NCBI GenBank assembly: GCA_902462295.1
Contig: CABQAZ010000021.1
Span: forward strand, 1-25,369
DNA length: 25,369 nucleotides
Source of the DNA: an uncultured Clostridium sp.
GTDB lineage: Bacteria; Bacillota; Clostridia; TANB77; CAG-508
Direction of reading: 5' to 3'
Under the pieces are notes generated by a model. That model was given only the letters and a program-made list of their open reading frames with translations, had not been told where the DNA came from and did not search any database. This document shows positions 16,001 to 23,786 of the stretch, one piece after another; positions within the stretch are counted from its first letter, which is position 1, and each line of letters starts with the position of its first letter. A program made the translations under genes and the position numbers.

Positions 16001-17001
16001 GAAAGATTTCCGTTATATGCTACTGTTGTATATTTTAATCCATTATATTCAAATTCTATATAAGAATTATTTATTCTATCATATTTCTTCTTATCTTTTA
16101 TTCCATATGGATGATTATATAATGCTATAGTTGTCGAAAACTTATAAGAACCATTTTTATCAGTTAATGTAGAATCAATTTCTGAACCATCCTTAGCTCT
16201 CCAATGTACCTTAACACCCTCTACTCTTATGTCATTTCCACCACTTTCGCCTTGTTCATTTTTATCATATTTGCTATTTACTTCATTATTCTTAGAATTT
16301 GCAATATCTTCCCAAACATATCCACTAATATTTACATATCCTGTAACTTCTGTTTGTTCTGGTTCAGGCTCTGGTTCATCTGGTGGTGATGGTGGCTCAT
16401 CTGGTGATTTTACTTCAACCAAAATCAATTCCTGTGGATTAGTAGCTGATGTAGAATAAAGTAAATATATTCTTACTTCATAATCTACACTTTGTGAATC
16501 AGCTCTTGCTTTATCTATTAAATATTGTGTACTTGGTTGTTCTGCAAATATGTGGTCATTAGCACTATCTGAACTAAATCCATATTGACCACCTACACTT
16601 CCAACCCATTTATTCCAAAAACCATATAATGCTCTTTGTGCTTCATTATAAGTACCTGTTATTCCATATCCTCTAGTTAAATTACCTCCTAGAATTGATG
16701 CAATTACTGCATTTTCTGGACTTTTTCTTTCTAGTTCTTTACCACTTGCTGTAATTCCTTGTGCATGATTTCCTTTTATGTCTACATATGCTCTCGCTTT
16801 AAATGTACATACTCCATCAAATCCCTTGCTATGTGCTACACAATAAACATTATCAGATGCCTCCATATCTGCTAAAGAAAGATTAATCGAACCACCTAAT
16901 GAAATTGATTGTGTTACAGCCGCTACTTTTGTAGACATGCATAATATAAGTCCTAATGTAAAAAATATGGTTGTTAATACAATTTTCCTCATTCTGTTCA
17001 T
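13060..17001 (-). CDS. Surface adhesin with thioester-like N-terminus and SdrD-B domains
   Basis: The 1313-residue secreted protein has a signal peptide (1-28, VAA before V29). Residues 29-198 resemble a thioester adhesin domain: YC with C54, PENAVIASIL, AQRALYGFW with Q122, and a closing NPQELILVEV near 189-197. A Pro/Glu/Asp linker (199-216) leads to an SdrD-B-like domain (about 221-335). A Cys-containing insert (about 410-515) is absent from the giant paralogue. Then come LGLVRREQPDAAITSDI (about 519), a second SdrD-B-like domain (about 771-900) and FGIIERAR (about 998). The C-terminus has QPTG (1277-1280), a membrane helix (about 1286-1306) and RKK. It is homologous to residues 1430-3383 of the 3383-residue protein. 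The start follows the stop of the preceding gene by 4 nt, and its AGGAGG lies in that gene's last two sense codons. Surface attachment is the likely role (inferred); the thioester assignment needs structural support. Confidence 0.9.
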   Translation of the reverse strand: MNRMRKIVLTTIFFTLGLILCMSTKVAAVTQSISLGGSINLSLADMEASDNVYCVAHSKGFDGVCTFKARAYVDIKGNHAQGITASGKELERKSPENAVIASILGGNLTRGYGITGTYNEAQRALYGFWNKWVGSVGGQYGFSSDSANDHIFAEQPSTQYLIDKARADSQSVDYEVRIYLLYSTSATNPQELILVEVKSPDEPPSPPDEPEPEPEQTEVTGYVNISGYVWEDIANSKNNEVNSKYDKNEQGESGGNDIRVEGVKVHWRAKDGSEIDSTLTDKNGSYKFSTTIALYNHPYGIKDKKKYDRINNSYIEFEYNGLKYTTVAYNGNLSSSDTSKGKESDESRTALDNSFDRVENKAVYDENKAIISDLPNTKISDANYTSELAVSASTKNIVRKLLNTTESIDGWTEKDTFCTDHCQVGEGPHIVYKETKGDSYIKIYCNGKVDIHDPYGQWSTDYKLSMEQKKKEIIGDAINTATGSESHYYSAKEIDGPTYRDCRKSEEKVYVWNIQNMNLGLVRREQPDAAITSDIEKVRVVMKNQEYTYVYGNRGIQDDSTLFDYKVKFGNKYLQDVYTRPVNPSDVAYVNYNNSDDLKVYVTYNLRVTNQSNTLQMKINNIVNYYDSKYTIYTGAGTSTSAGWQDTTETNNGYKVAYNTSLSGTLLQPGANSDTIKLEFEVSQEAIHGILNNNPTLNDFSEIVSFTTYYGTNTICAERESAETKGKVGKQYAGLDIDSTPGSAIPQNESTYEDDTDKAPSFLLVKDPNYKTMTGIVYEDTQTTESKNKNERLGNGQKEENEKGVENVRVELIEADTGEPAYLYYKDASTETGANRKLAVTYTDANGNYSFGDAENCGVVVNNYIIKYTYGNADKGVDGDGTAIGKTTIDGGNSFINARNYKSTIITDTSVKEVMQGKDNDKWHLSMNESVDASIAVDDLEQRLSQETLKYSNYSNEENMSAYSKKFKVQIEYTQSQTAKVDNNGGDFQSDWSVFDFGIIERAREDVVVNKTISKIKLTLGNGQILFEGDPRSEKLNYVKAIGFSKDDIAKSSRLDRVLTIEMDQELIQGSRLEIWYSIILTNNSEKDYEYAEDSKYYYYGNSEGLNVMGLADLVVDYMNPSLVCDSGEDFKDTTDGLNNKEWFKVDKDVEINKDYLKDNGYISYKNEGDTEDKTYEIIQNRELQCIATNTFANVLPGETKTSVVYASKVLANQEENPIYDNHVEIVALNGKTGRTIKSVNDDRTQISKEYQPGNYIPTLGSKHEQDDDRVRVIVTQPTGILNYTTIYIITAVVGLIVIAGGIVLIRKKFMNK

Positions 17002-17005
17002 AGGA

Positions 17006-17015
17006 TTACCTCCTT
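17006..17015 (-). promoter_or_regulatory. RBS embedded in the end of the upstream gene (translational coupling)
   Basis: The last two sense codons and stop of the 1605-residue gene read AGG-AGG-TAA. AGGAGG (17009-17014) is thus also the Shine-Dalgarno site for the ATG at 17001, 7 nt away. Termination on the first gene would place the ribosome directly over the start of the second, suggesting near-equimolar production of the two surface proteins. Confidence 0.8.
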
Positions 17016-20000
17016 TTTCTATTTATTCTTATTATCTTATTTTTTATCATTAGTCTAATTGCTATTATAATTAATCCTGTATTTATCATTGCTAATATTA
17101 CATATGCAATTATTGTTCCACCTGTTGATATACCTATAATAACATCTGCTGAACCCATATCATTTTCTCCAGATATATTATTATTAGGAGTTGAGTTTAT
17201 GTCTGAAACTCCATATTCATTATAATCTTCTACAATTTCTGCTCTATTATTAACAACACCTGTATTTTCATTTGTCATAGTTTTTGTTAATACTAACTTA
17301 ACTTCCTTTTCCTCTCCTGGATTAATTGCTTCATTAGCAAATTTCTTAGTATATAATTGATTTCCAGATAAATACCAATCTGGATTTAGCTCTGAACTAA
17401 ATGCCAATCCATTTGATAGATAATCTACAATATTATTTGTATATCCTGTTATTTCACCATTATTTTTAACTTTAATTGTATATTCTAATACAACAACAGA
17501 ACCAGCAATTTGTTTTCTATGTATTTCTACTTTTTCAAATGTAGAATTATTATAATCATATGTTTTTGTTCCATTACTATTTTGTATTGATATTTTACTA
17601 ATGTATTTATCTAATTGTAAATCAAAAATTAATTTTTCTTTTAATCCTATATTTACATTAGAGACACTATCATCTAAATCTATTGTATCAGTTACAGCAT
17701 AATTTTTGTCTTCCCCACCAATTGTAATATTTTTAAATACTGCCTTTGAATTTAAACTATCATCAATTCCATCTTTCATGTAATATGTTGGTTCATACTC
17801 ATTTGTATCATATTCAAATAAAACAATATATTCACCATTTGGAATTTTAGTAAATGTATATTCACCATTTTCATTTGTTGTTGTTTGTATTATATCTCCA
17901 TTATCATTTTTCAAATAATTATTTGTATTAATATCATATATTTTTACTTTTATATCACTTAATACTGGTTCATCACTATCTTTTGCTCCATTTAGATTTT
18001 TATCTAACCAAGCTTTACCACTTATTACATTTTTAATATTTTCTGAAGTAACTTTTAGTATATGTGTTACTTCTTCTGATGTTGCTTTAGTCATTTGATT
18101 TATTTTAGCTTCTGCCTTATTCATTATTGTTTTTGCGTCGATATCTTCTGTTATATTCTTTACTATTGCAATAATTTTTATTGTAGCTTTATCTCCAGCT
18201 CCAACAGTTACAACATATGAAACATTATTTGATATATTTGCAACATATGTAGAAGTTTCAGCAGTTTCAGTTGTTTGAGATTTAAGCTCTCCATTTACAT
18301 ATATTGCTTGTACCTCTAAATATTCTGGTATACTATCAGCAATTTCTATATTTTCTTCAATATTACCTGTATTCATCACATCTATATCATACTCTACAAA
18401 ATCGCCTTCTCTTATATATGCTTTATTTTGAGGACTTGTTAAAGTTATTTTTGCATCTATTTTTTGTAAGTTTTCTTCCAATTTATTTGATCTATATGTA
18501 TCTCCATTAGAATCTTTTACAACTGCTGTTGCAGTAACTTGTTCTGCATTTTCTACTGTATCTCCTTCTAATTTGAACCATACATTTCCTTTTGCAGAAA
18601 TTTTATCTATACTTATTTTTTCTGGTATTTCATCTTTCATTAAATATAAGTCGTCACCATTTGATAAACAAGATATTTTAAAATTATTACTTATTAATTG
18701 TAATTCTAAATTTGATATATCTTGATCCGTTAAATTCTCTACAAACATCATATATTCCATAGTTCCACCAGAAATAAGAACATTGCTTTCTTCTACTAAC
18801 TTTTTAATTGTTACTCTTATATTTGATTTTACTATTTTATTTGTTAATTCTTCACTTTCTTTGCTATCACCCTCATATACTGCAATTGTTTTATTTGTTA
18901 TTTGTTTTTCTGCTGTCAAATCAGATTTTGCTCTTACTTCATATGTTTTCGTATAAGTAGCTCCTACTCCTAGTGATGGTATTACTTCTTTTACTTCTTT
19001 TATATCTGCATTTTCAGTATAATATGATATTCCAGAATGTTGATAATTTGCTTCTGGTGTTACATATACTGTTCCATCTGGTACATTTGATTTTAATTCT
19101 ATATTTTTAAGTTCTTGTGCACCATTGTTCTTTACAGACATTGTGTACTTTATTACTTCTCCTGCCTTTATTGTATCTCCATTATTTATAGTATCATTTC
19201 CAACTTGTGCTGTTATATTTGTATCTAATTTTAATTCTGTTGGTGTTGCAAAACCTATAGCAGAAGATTTTGTAGTTATATTTTTATTAGATTCAGTATC
19301 ATATATAACATCATATTCTGTATATGACATTGCATCTTTTTGAATAGGATTTGGTAATTGTACAGTATATGTTGCTGTATAATTAGTTTCTGTATTTAAT
19401 GTAGCTAAAACAATTAAAAATACTTTTGAATTAGGAGACAATGTTGTTGTCCATCCATTTGCTGAATCATTTAAATCAGTTCCAGCATTTGAATTCTCAC
19501 TATAATATACAGTAGAATTTTGTGCTGATATATTTTTTAATGTTGTTTCTAAAGTATTAGTCGTTTCTTCAGCTGTTGTTTTATTTCCGCTTGTTGGTAA
19601 TTTTCCAAATATTCTTACGTTCTTAGCATTTTCTCCTGTATTATTTACTAATGCTATATTCATATTTATATCTTTTCCTGCATCTTCATTTGGTATTTGA
19701 ACTAATTGTTTTTCTTCATTTATTCCTTTTATTCCAGTTACATTATATGTACTTGCATTATTCATTGTAACTAATCCACTTGGTGCAGATATTTCAATAT
19801 TTTTTTCGATTACGCCAGCATCTGTTGTTCCTCCATCATATTGTATTGCATTTTCGTTTGTATATGTCATTACAAATTTATCTGTCTTACTTGGTGCTAA
19901 TTTTGATAATGTAATATCTAAATTAAGTTGTAAATATAATTGTGTTGCAGATGTTTCTGGATGTAATTTCTGTTCTCCATTTAATTTCATTTCTATAGTT

Positions 20001-21823
20001 TTGTTTGTTTTATCATAAGTTGGACTTACTGTAAAATCATCTGCATATAATGCTTTTGCTTCATTAACTTTTATACTTTCTACTGATGATGGTAATTGTA
20101 TTTTTATTATTGGATTTTTATATAAATCATATTGAACTCCATCAGTAACTAATTTAACACCTAATGTAACATCTTTATTTGTTGTCATTGTTGACAAAGC
20201 ATCTTTTTTGGCTATAAACTCTGCTTTTGAAACAGTATCTTTTACTTCTAAGCTTGATTCACTAGAATTTTCTGCAATTTCCTTTTCTACATTATCTACA
20301 TCAGCTGTTCCCTGTACTGTATTTTTAGTTTTTAATGTTTTTACCATATTTAATTCTTGTTGTTCATATGAATTTTCTGTTACAACCTTTGTATGGTTAA
20401 TTTCTAATATTCCTGCTTTTTCTGGTTTACTTGTTTCAAGTTTTAATTCATTACTTGGATTTTGGTAATTTATTAAAACATCCCCATTTTTATCTGCCTC
20501 AGAATCCTTATTTATTAAAGCTGTTGTGCTTCCACTTTTTATTGAAACACTTCCATCTTGTCCTAAAATTTCTAACATTTTTTCTTTATTAATTTTTGTT
20601 GAAACATATTTTGTATTTACTGTTAATTCATTTGTTTCTGTTGTTAATACATCTGGTGTTTCAGTTATCATTACTTTTTCTGGTATATCTGCATTAGTTA
20701 AACTTAATATTGTTTTTGTATTATATTGAGCACTAACATTTGATGATATTTGTCCTTTATATATTCCAGATGAACTTATTTCTGAATCTGTTGTAATTAT
20801 TCCATTTAATTCTTGATTTTCAATTTCTTTTGTATTTGTAGTTGTATATTTTTTATCAGAATTATATACAGTTATTTCAGAATTTGAAGTAATATTTATT
20901 TTACTTGTATCTACACTTTCATCATATATAAATGTTACTACCACTTTATCATAAGAATTCTTATTCCATCTTATTTCATCATCTTCATTTTTTAATGTTA
21001 TTGTAACTTTTCCATTTTCATTCTTCCAGTTTTCTTCTTTTAATTCTGTTTTACCATTTGTAGCCATTGTTCCTAATGAAACAACTTCAACTTTTTCTGG
21101 TTTTTTATCTCCAAAAACTGGGACGTCAACATTTATTGTAGTCTGTTTTATTGGATATTGATTATCAGACAATCTTGATTTTGCCAATATTTGTAACATT
21201 CTTTTATTAGTTCCATTTATAGAAAATATTTTATTTGTTATAATATCTGTTTCTAATTCTGCTGAAGCACTTTCATCTGGTTGTAAATTTAATGTAACAT
21301 TTTTTACAGCTTCTATTTTTAAACCTTTATATGATGTTTCCATATATGTACCTGTTAATTTTAATCCAGATTCTTTTGCTAACATATCTTGAGTTAATGT
21401 ATCATTAATTGATTGTTCTATATCTAATTCAATAACTGCTGTTGTTCCAGCATTAATTTGTTTTAATGTTACTTTGTTTCCATCAATACTTGCAATTAAA
21501 TTTGATAATATTGTATTTTTAATTTTAAAATTACTATTTTGTAATTCTAACACTGTATTAGTTAAATACCCCTCATTTTTTACTGTAATCTCAGCATATA
21601 GCTTTAATTTTTCAGTTTTTATGCTTGTTTGAAAAGAATCTACTTTCTCTCCTTTTGCATTTTTAAAGTACGTAGAAAATTCAATATTTTTGTTATTTGT
21701 TACAGTATTTAAATTTGAATTACTTGATTCTACCGCATAGCTTATTATATTTGAACCTAGCAAAAAGAAATCAGTTGAAATTATCATTAGTATCATTAGT
21801 ACTGCTACTATTTTTTTCATCAT
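17006..21823 (-). CDS. Large surface protein with DUF11-like and SdrD-B domains
   Basis: The 1605-residue protein has a signal peptide (1-30, SYA before V31). A long Thr/Asn/Ser-rich beta-domain region includes DUF11-like modules near 865 (TAQVGNDTINNGDTIKAGEV) and near 1121 (YIREGDFVEYDIDVMNTGN). One SdrD-B-like domain (about 1262-1390, KAWLDKNLNGAKDSDEPVL) and a final DUF11-like module (LDKYISKIS, then LSNGLAFSSELNPDWY) follow. The end is ISTG (1565-1568), a membrane helix (about 1569-1590) and a basic tail. It aligns along its length with residues 1-1429 of the 3383-residue protein, including the closing ADVIIG-[IV]-STG. It is the second gene of the operon, 23 nt after the VanW-family gene. 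GGAGGGA (21831-21837) supports the tandem-ATG start. Predicted role: cell-surface structural or adhesive protein; the ligand is unknown. Confidence 0.9.
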   Translation of the reverse strand: MMKKIVAVLMILMIISTDFFLLGSNIISYAVESSNSNLNTVTNNKNIEFSTYFKNAKGEKVDSFQTSIKTEKLKLYAEITVKNEGYLTNTVLELQNSNFKIKNTILSNLIASIDGNKVTLKQINAGTTAVIELDIEQSINDTLTQDMLAKESGLKLTGTYMETSYKGLKIEAVKNVTLNLQPDESASAELETDIITNKIFSINGTNKRMLQILAKSRLSDNQYPIKQTTINVDVPVFGDKKPEKVEVVSLGTMATNGKTELKEENWKNENGKVTITLKNEDDEIRWNKNSYDKVVVTFIYDESVDTSKINITSNSEITVYNSDKKYTTTNTKEIENQELNGIITTDSEISSSGIYKGQISSNVSAQYNTKTILSLTNADIPEKVMITETPDVLTTETNELTVNTKYVSTKINKEKMLEILGQDGSVSIKSGSTTALINKDSEADKNGDVLINYQNPSNELKLETSKPEKAGILEINHTKVVTENSYEQQELNMVKTLKTKNTVQGTADVDNVEKEIAENSSESSLEVKDTVSKAEFIAKKDALSTMTTNKDVTLGVKLVTDGVQYDLYKNPIIKIQLPSSVESIKVNEAKALYADDFTVSPTYDKTNKTIEMKLNGEQKLHPETSATQLYLQLNLDITLSKLAPSKTDKFVMTYTNENAIQYDGGTTDAGVIEKNIEISAPSGLVTMNNASTYNVTGIKGINEEKQLVQIPNEDAGKDINMNIALVNNTGENAKNVRIFGKLPTSGNKTTAEETTNTLETTLKNISAQNSTVYYSENSNAGTDLNDSANGWTTTLSPNSKVFLIVLATLNTETNYTATYTVQLPNPIQKDAMSYTEYDVIYDTESNKNITTKSSAIGFATPTELKLDTNITAQVGNDTINNGDTIKAGEVIKYTMSVKNNGAQELKNIELKSNVPDGTVYVTPEANYQHSGISYYTENADIKEVKEVIPSLGVGATYTKTYEVRAKSDLTAEKQITNKTIAVYEGDSKESEELTNKIVKSNIRVTIKKLVEESNVLISGGTMEYMMFVENLTDQDISNLELQLISNNFKISCLSNGDDLYLMKDEIPEKISIDKISAKGNVWFKLEGDTVENAEQVTATAVVKDSNGDTYRSNKLEENLQKIDAKITLTSPQNKAYIREGDFVEYDIDVMNTGNIEENIEIADSIPEYLEVQAIYVNGELKSQTTETAETSTYVANISNNVSYVVTVGAGDKATIKIIAIVKNITEDIDAKTIMNKAEAKINQMTKATSEEVTHILKVTSENIKNVISGKAWLDKNLNGAKDSDEPVLSDIKVKIYDINTNNYLKNDNGDIIQTTTNENGEYTFTKIPNGEYIVLFEYDTNEYEPTYYMKDGIDDSLNSKAVFKNITIGGEDKNYAVTDTIDLDDSVSNVNIGLKEKLIFDLQLDKYISKISIQNSNGTKTYDYNNSTFEKVEIHRKQIAGSVVVLEYTIKVKNNGEITGYTNNIVDYLSNGLAFSSELNPDWYLSGNQLYTKKFANEAINPGEEKEVKLVLTKTMTNENTGVVNNRAEIVEDYNEYGVSDINSTPNNNISGENDMGSADVIIGISTGGTIIAYVILAMINTGLIIIAIRLMIKNKIIRINRKRR

Positions 21824-21846
21824 TTTCTTCTCCCTCCATTTTTATA

Positions 21847-23580
21847 TTATTGTCCAGTTCCTACATGTACTATTCTTTGCATTGCATTATATGTATCTCT
21901 TGACAATAGTGTTGTTGAAACAATCTGACCATTCAATTTTGTTACCTTATATGCTTCTACTTTTCTTCCGTTACTTCCTCCTTGAATTGTCTTTTGTTGA
22001 CCTGCTTTTAAACTTGAATCTCGAACATATTGTGTTGTAAATGGTATTGTTGCTACTTTTTTTGTTTCTATCGATATGTCATATTCAACTTCTTCTTTTA
22101 CTCCCCATACTTGAACAGTTGCAGCTCCACCCTCTACAGTTGCTACAATTCTAACCGGATTTTTTCTTGAGTTAACAAACTTAAAGTCTTGTGACCCCCA
22201 TACTACTGTTGCATCTTTACCTGCTGGTACATATGATGTTACAAACTGATGATTTCTTCTTGTTGTTATATTTAAATTTGCCATTACCACCGCATCATAT
22301 AAGGTTGATGATATTTGACAAATACCACCTCCTAATCCATCTACTACTTGCCCATTTGAAAAAGTAGCTGCCATTTTATATCCTGCATTTATTGTCCTTT
22401 CTCCTACAACTTTGTTATAAGAAAACTCTTCATTTGGAAGCAATACTGTTCCATTTATCTTATTTGCAGCTAATCTCAAATTTGTTGTTCTATTCGCATT
22501 ACTAGCTTGGTAATTAGTTGAAAATGTTGCTAATAAATCAGGAAAAGCTTCTGTTCCTATTTGTTTAACTGTTTTTGTTGGTTTAGTTATAATTAAAGTA
22601 ATTTCATATTCTTCCTTTTGTTCAGCCAACATAGATTTTGCAGTTTCTACATCAAAATCTATTCCATCCTCTTCCGGATATATTGTAAATGGGTCTTTTG
22701 TATAATAAGCATCTTTTACTTCTTTATAAACTTCTTGATGTATTTTTTCTATATCTATTTTTTCAGGAGTATCTTTAACCATTGGTATATCTATTTTTTG
22801 TTCATCATTTGTATTTGCATCTAAAACTTTATATATATCTTCCAGTAACTGTTTTTCGTCAACTTTAAGACCTTCTTTACCTGATGTTATGATTAACTTT
22901 GAATTTTCTTTTTCAACATAATAACTTGATTGAACTACAGCGTCATTAATACTATTATTTATATTTTGAGAAATCTGTGCAATCATATCTTCATCTATTG
23001 TTACTTCTATTCCTATATTTTTTCCTGTATGCCAAGTATTTAATATCTCCAAGTTATCTTGAAATATATTTCCTGCTCTTCCTATATCATATGCTTGATT
23101 TACAGCATTTTCTATTTGATATTTCACTTCTAATGCTTCATACGTAATAGTTGTCTCATAATCTCCATGTGTTAAATATATATTTTTTTCTGCATTTGTT
23201 TCATATAAACTTTTTAATTTTTCTATTGCCTCTTCTTTTGTAAGTTCTGACACATCCATTTGTCCTATTGTTATTCCCTTTATTAGTTTAGAACTTTTTA
23301 AATTTGCTATAGCAAATCCTGTAGAAAGTAATGCAATTATTATTACAACTAATACTATTAACACTAAAATAATTATTCCAACTTTTGAATTATTAGTTTT
23401 AGGTATTTTTAACTCTACAATCTCTTGCTCTTTTTGTTTCTTCTTCTCTCTCTGTTCTCGTTGCTCTTGTTGTTTAAAAATAACTTCCTTATTTTCTTTT
23501 TTATCTTTATTCTCAGGATTTTCTAACAGCTGAACTGTCGTATTTTTATTTTTAATTTCTTCGTTCTTTTTATTTTCCAT
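21847..23580 (-). CDS. VanW/YoaR family membrane protein with G5 domain
   Basis: The 577-residue protein begins with a highly charged, Lys/Glu/Gln-rich cytoplasmic segment (likely coiled, 1-60), followed by one membrane helix (about 67-93). The outside part holds a YoaR-type putative peptidoglycan-binding region (about 95-340) and a VanW domain (about 364-487). VanW motifs seen are NRTTNLRLAA, LLPNEEFSYN, GGGICQISSTLY and RRNHQFVTSY. A C-terminal G5-like domain (about 498-577) follows. Family members occur with vancomycin-resistance and cell-wall genes, but their reaction is unknown. The ATG at 23580 is preferred because GGAG (23588-23591) precedes it by 7 nt; the longer frame (to 23619) would start within the promoter. 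It is the first gene of an operon with two surface proteins, which hints at a role in their wall attachment or passage (inference). No vanA/vanH-type genes are present. Confidence 0.9.
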   Translation of the reverse strand: MENKKNEEIKNKNTTVQLLENPENKDKKENKEVIFKQQEQREQREKKKQKEQEIVELKIPKTNNSKVGIIILVLIVLVVIIIALLSTGFAIANLKSSKLIKGITIGQMDVSELTKEEAIEKLKSLYETNAEKNIYLTHGDYETTITYEALEVKYQIENAVNQAYDIGRAGNIFQDNLEILNTWHTGKNIGIEVTIDEDMIAQISQNINNSINDAVVQSSYYVEKENSKLIITSGKEGLKVDEKQLLEDIYKVLDANTNDEQKIDIPMVKDTPEKIDIEKIHQEVYKEVKDAYYTKDPFTIYPEEDGIDFDVETAKSMLAEQKEEYEITLIITKPTKTVKQIGTEAFPDLLATFSTNYQASNANRTTNLRLAANKINGTVLLPNEEFSYNKVVGERTINAGYKMAATFSNGQVVDGLGGGICQISSTLYDAVVMANLNITTRRNHQFVTSYVPAGKDATVVWGSQDFKFVNSRKNPVRIVATVEGGAATVQVWGVKEEVEYDISIETKKVATIPFTTQYVRDSSLKAGQQKTIQGGSNGRKVEAYKVTKLNGQIVSTTLLSRDTYNAMQRIVHVGTGQ

Positions 23581-23607
23581 AATTTTACTCCTTTTACTCC
23601 TTATTAT

Positions 23608-23636
23608 ATAATACCACATTTTTGCATTTTTGACAA
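23608..23636 (-). promoter_or_regulatory. Promoter of the VanW-surface protein operon
   Basis: On the minus strand TTGTCA (23631-23636) and TATTAT (23608-23613) are separated by 17 nt, and the -10 box has an extended TGG upstream. It lies 27 nt above the ATG at 23580. The promoter is divergent from that of the CBM25-like gene; about 90 nt of very AT-rich DNA with no other feature I can identify lies between the two -35 boxes. Confidence 0.7.
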
Positions 23637-23726
23637 TTTTTTTAATGAATTTTCTTCAATAAAATACAGGTTTTTTTAAGTTTTTCATCATATATCAAAA
23701 AAAATGATTTTTTTTAGAAAAAATAC

Positions 23727-23755
23727 TTGAATAATGCAAAAAATAATATTATAAT
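23727..23755 (+). promoter_or_regulatory. Promoter of the CBM25-like gene
   Basis: TTGAAT (23727-23732) and a perfect TATAAT (23750-23755) are 17 nt apart. Because this promoter occupies the first codons of the longer open frame, it rules out a start at 23727 and supports the ATG at 23787. Confidence 0.75.
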
Positions 23756-23786
23756 AAATCCAACAAAAGATGAAGGAGTTTTAGAA

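Noticed and set aside
21847..23580. Vancomycin resistance cluster
   Set aside because: VanW/YoaR domains are common in Clostridia outside resistance operons, and no ligase, dehydrogenase or dipeptidase genes are present.
23581..23619. 13 extra N-terminal residues of the VanW-family protein
   Set aside because: The upstream ATG overlaps the promoter -10 region, while ATG 23580 has GGAG 7 nt upstream.
23727..23786. Longer N-terminus of the CBM25-like protein starting at TTG 23727
   Set aside because: That stretch carries the -35 and -10 boxes, and a good Shine-Dalgarno site precedes the ATG at 23787.
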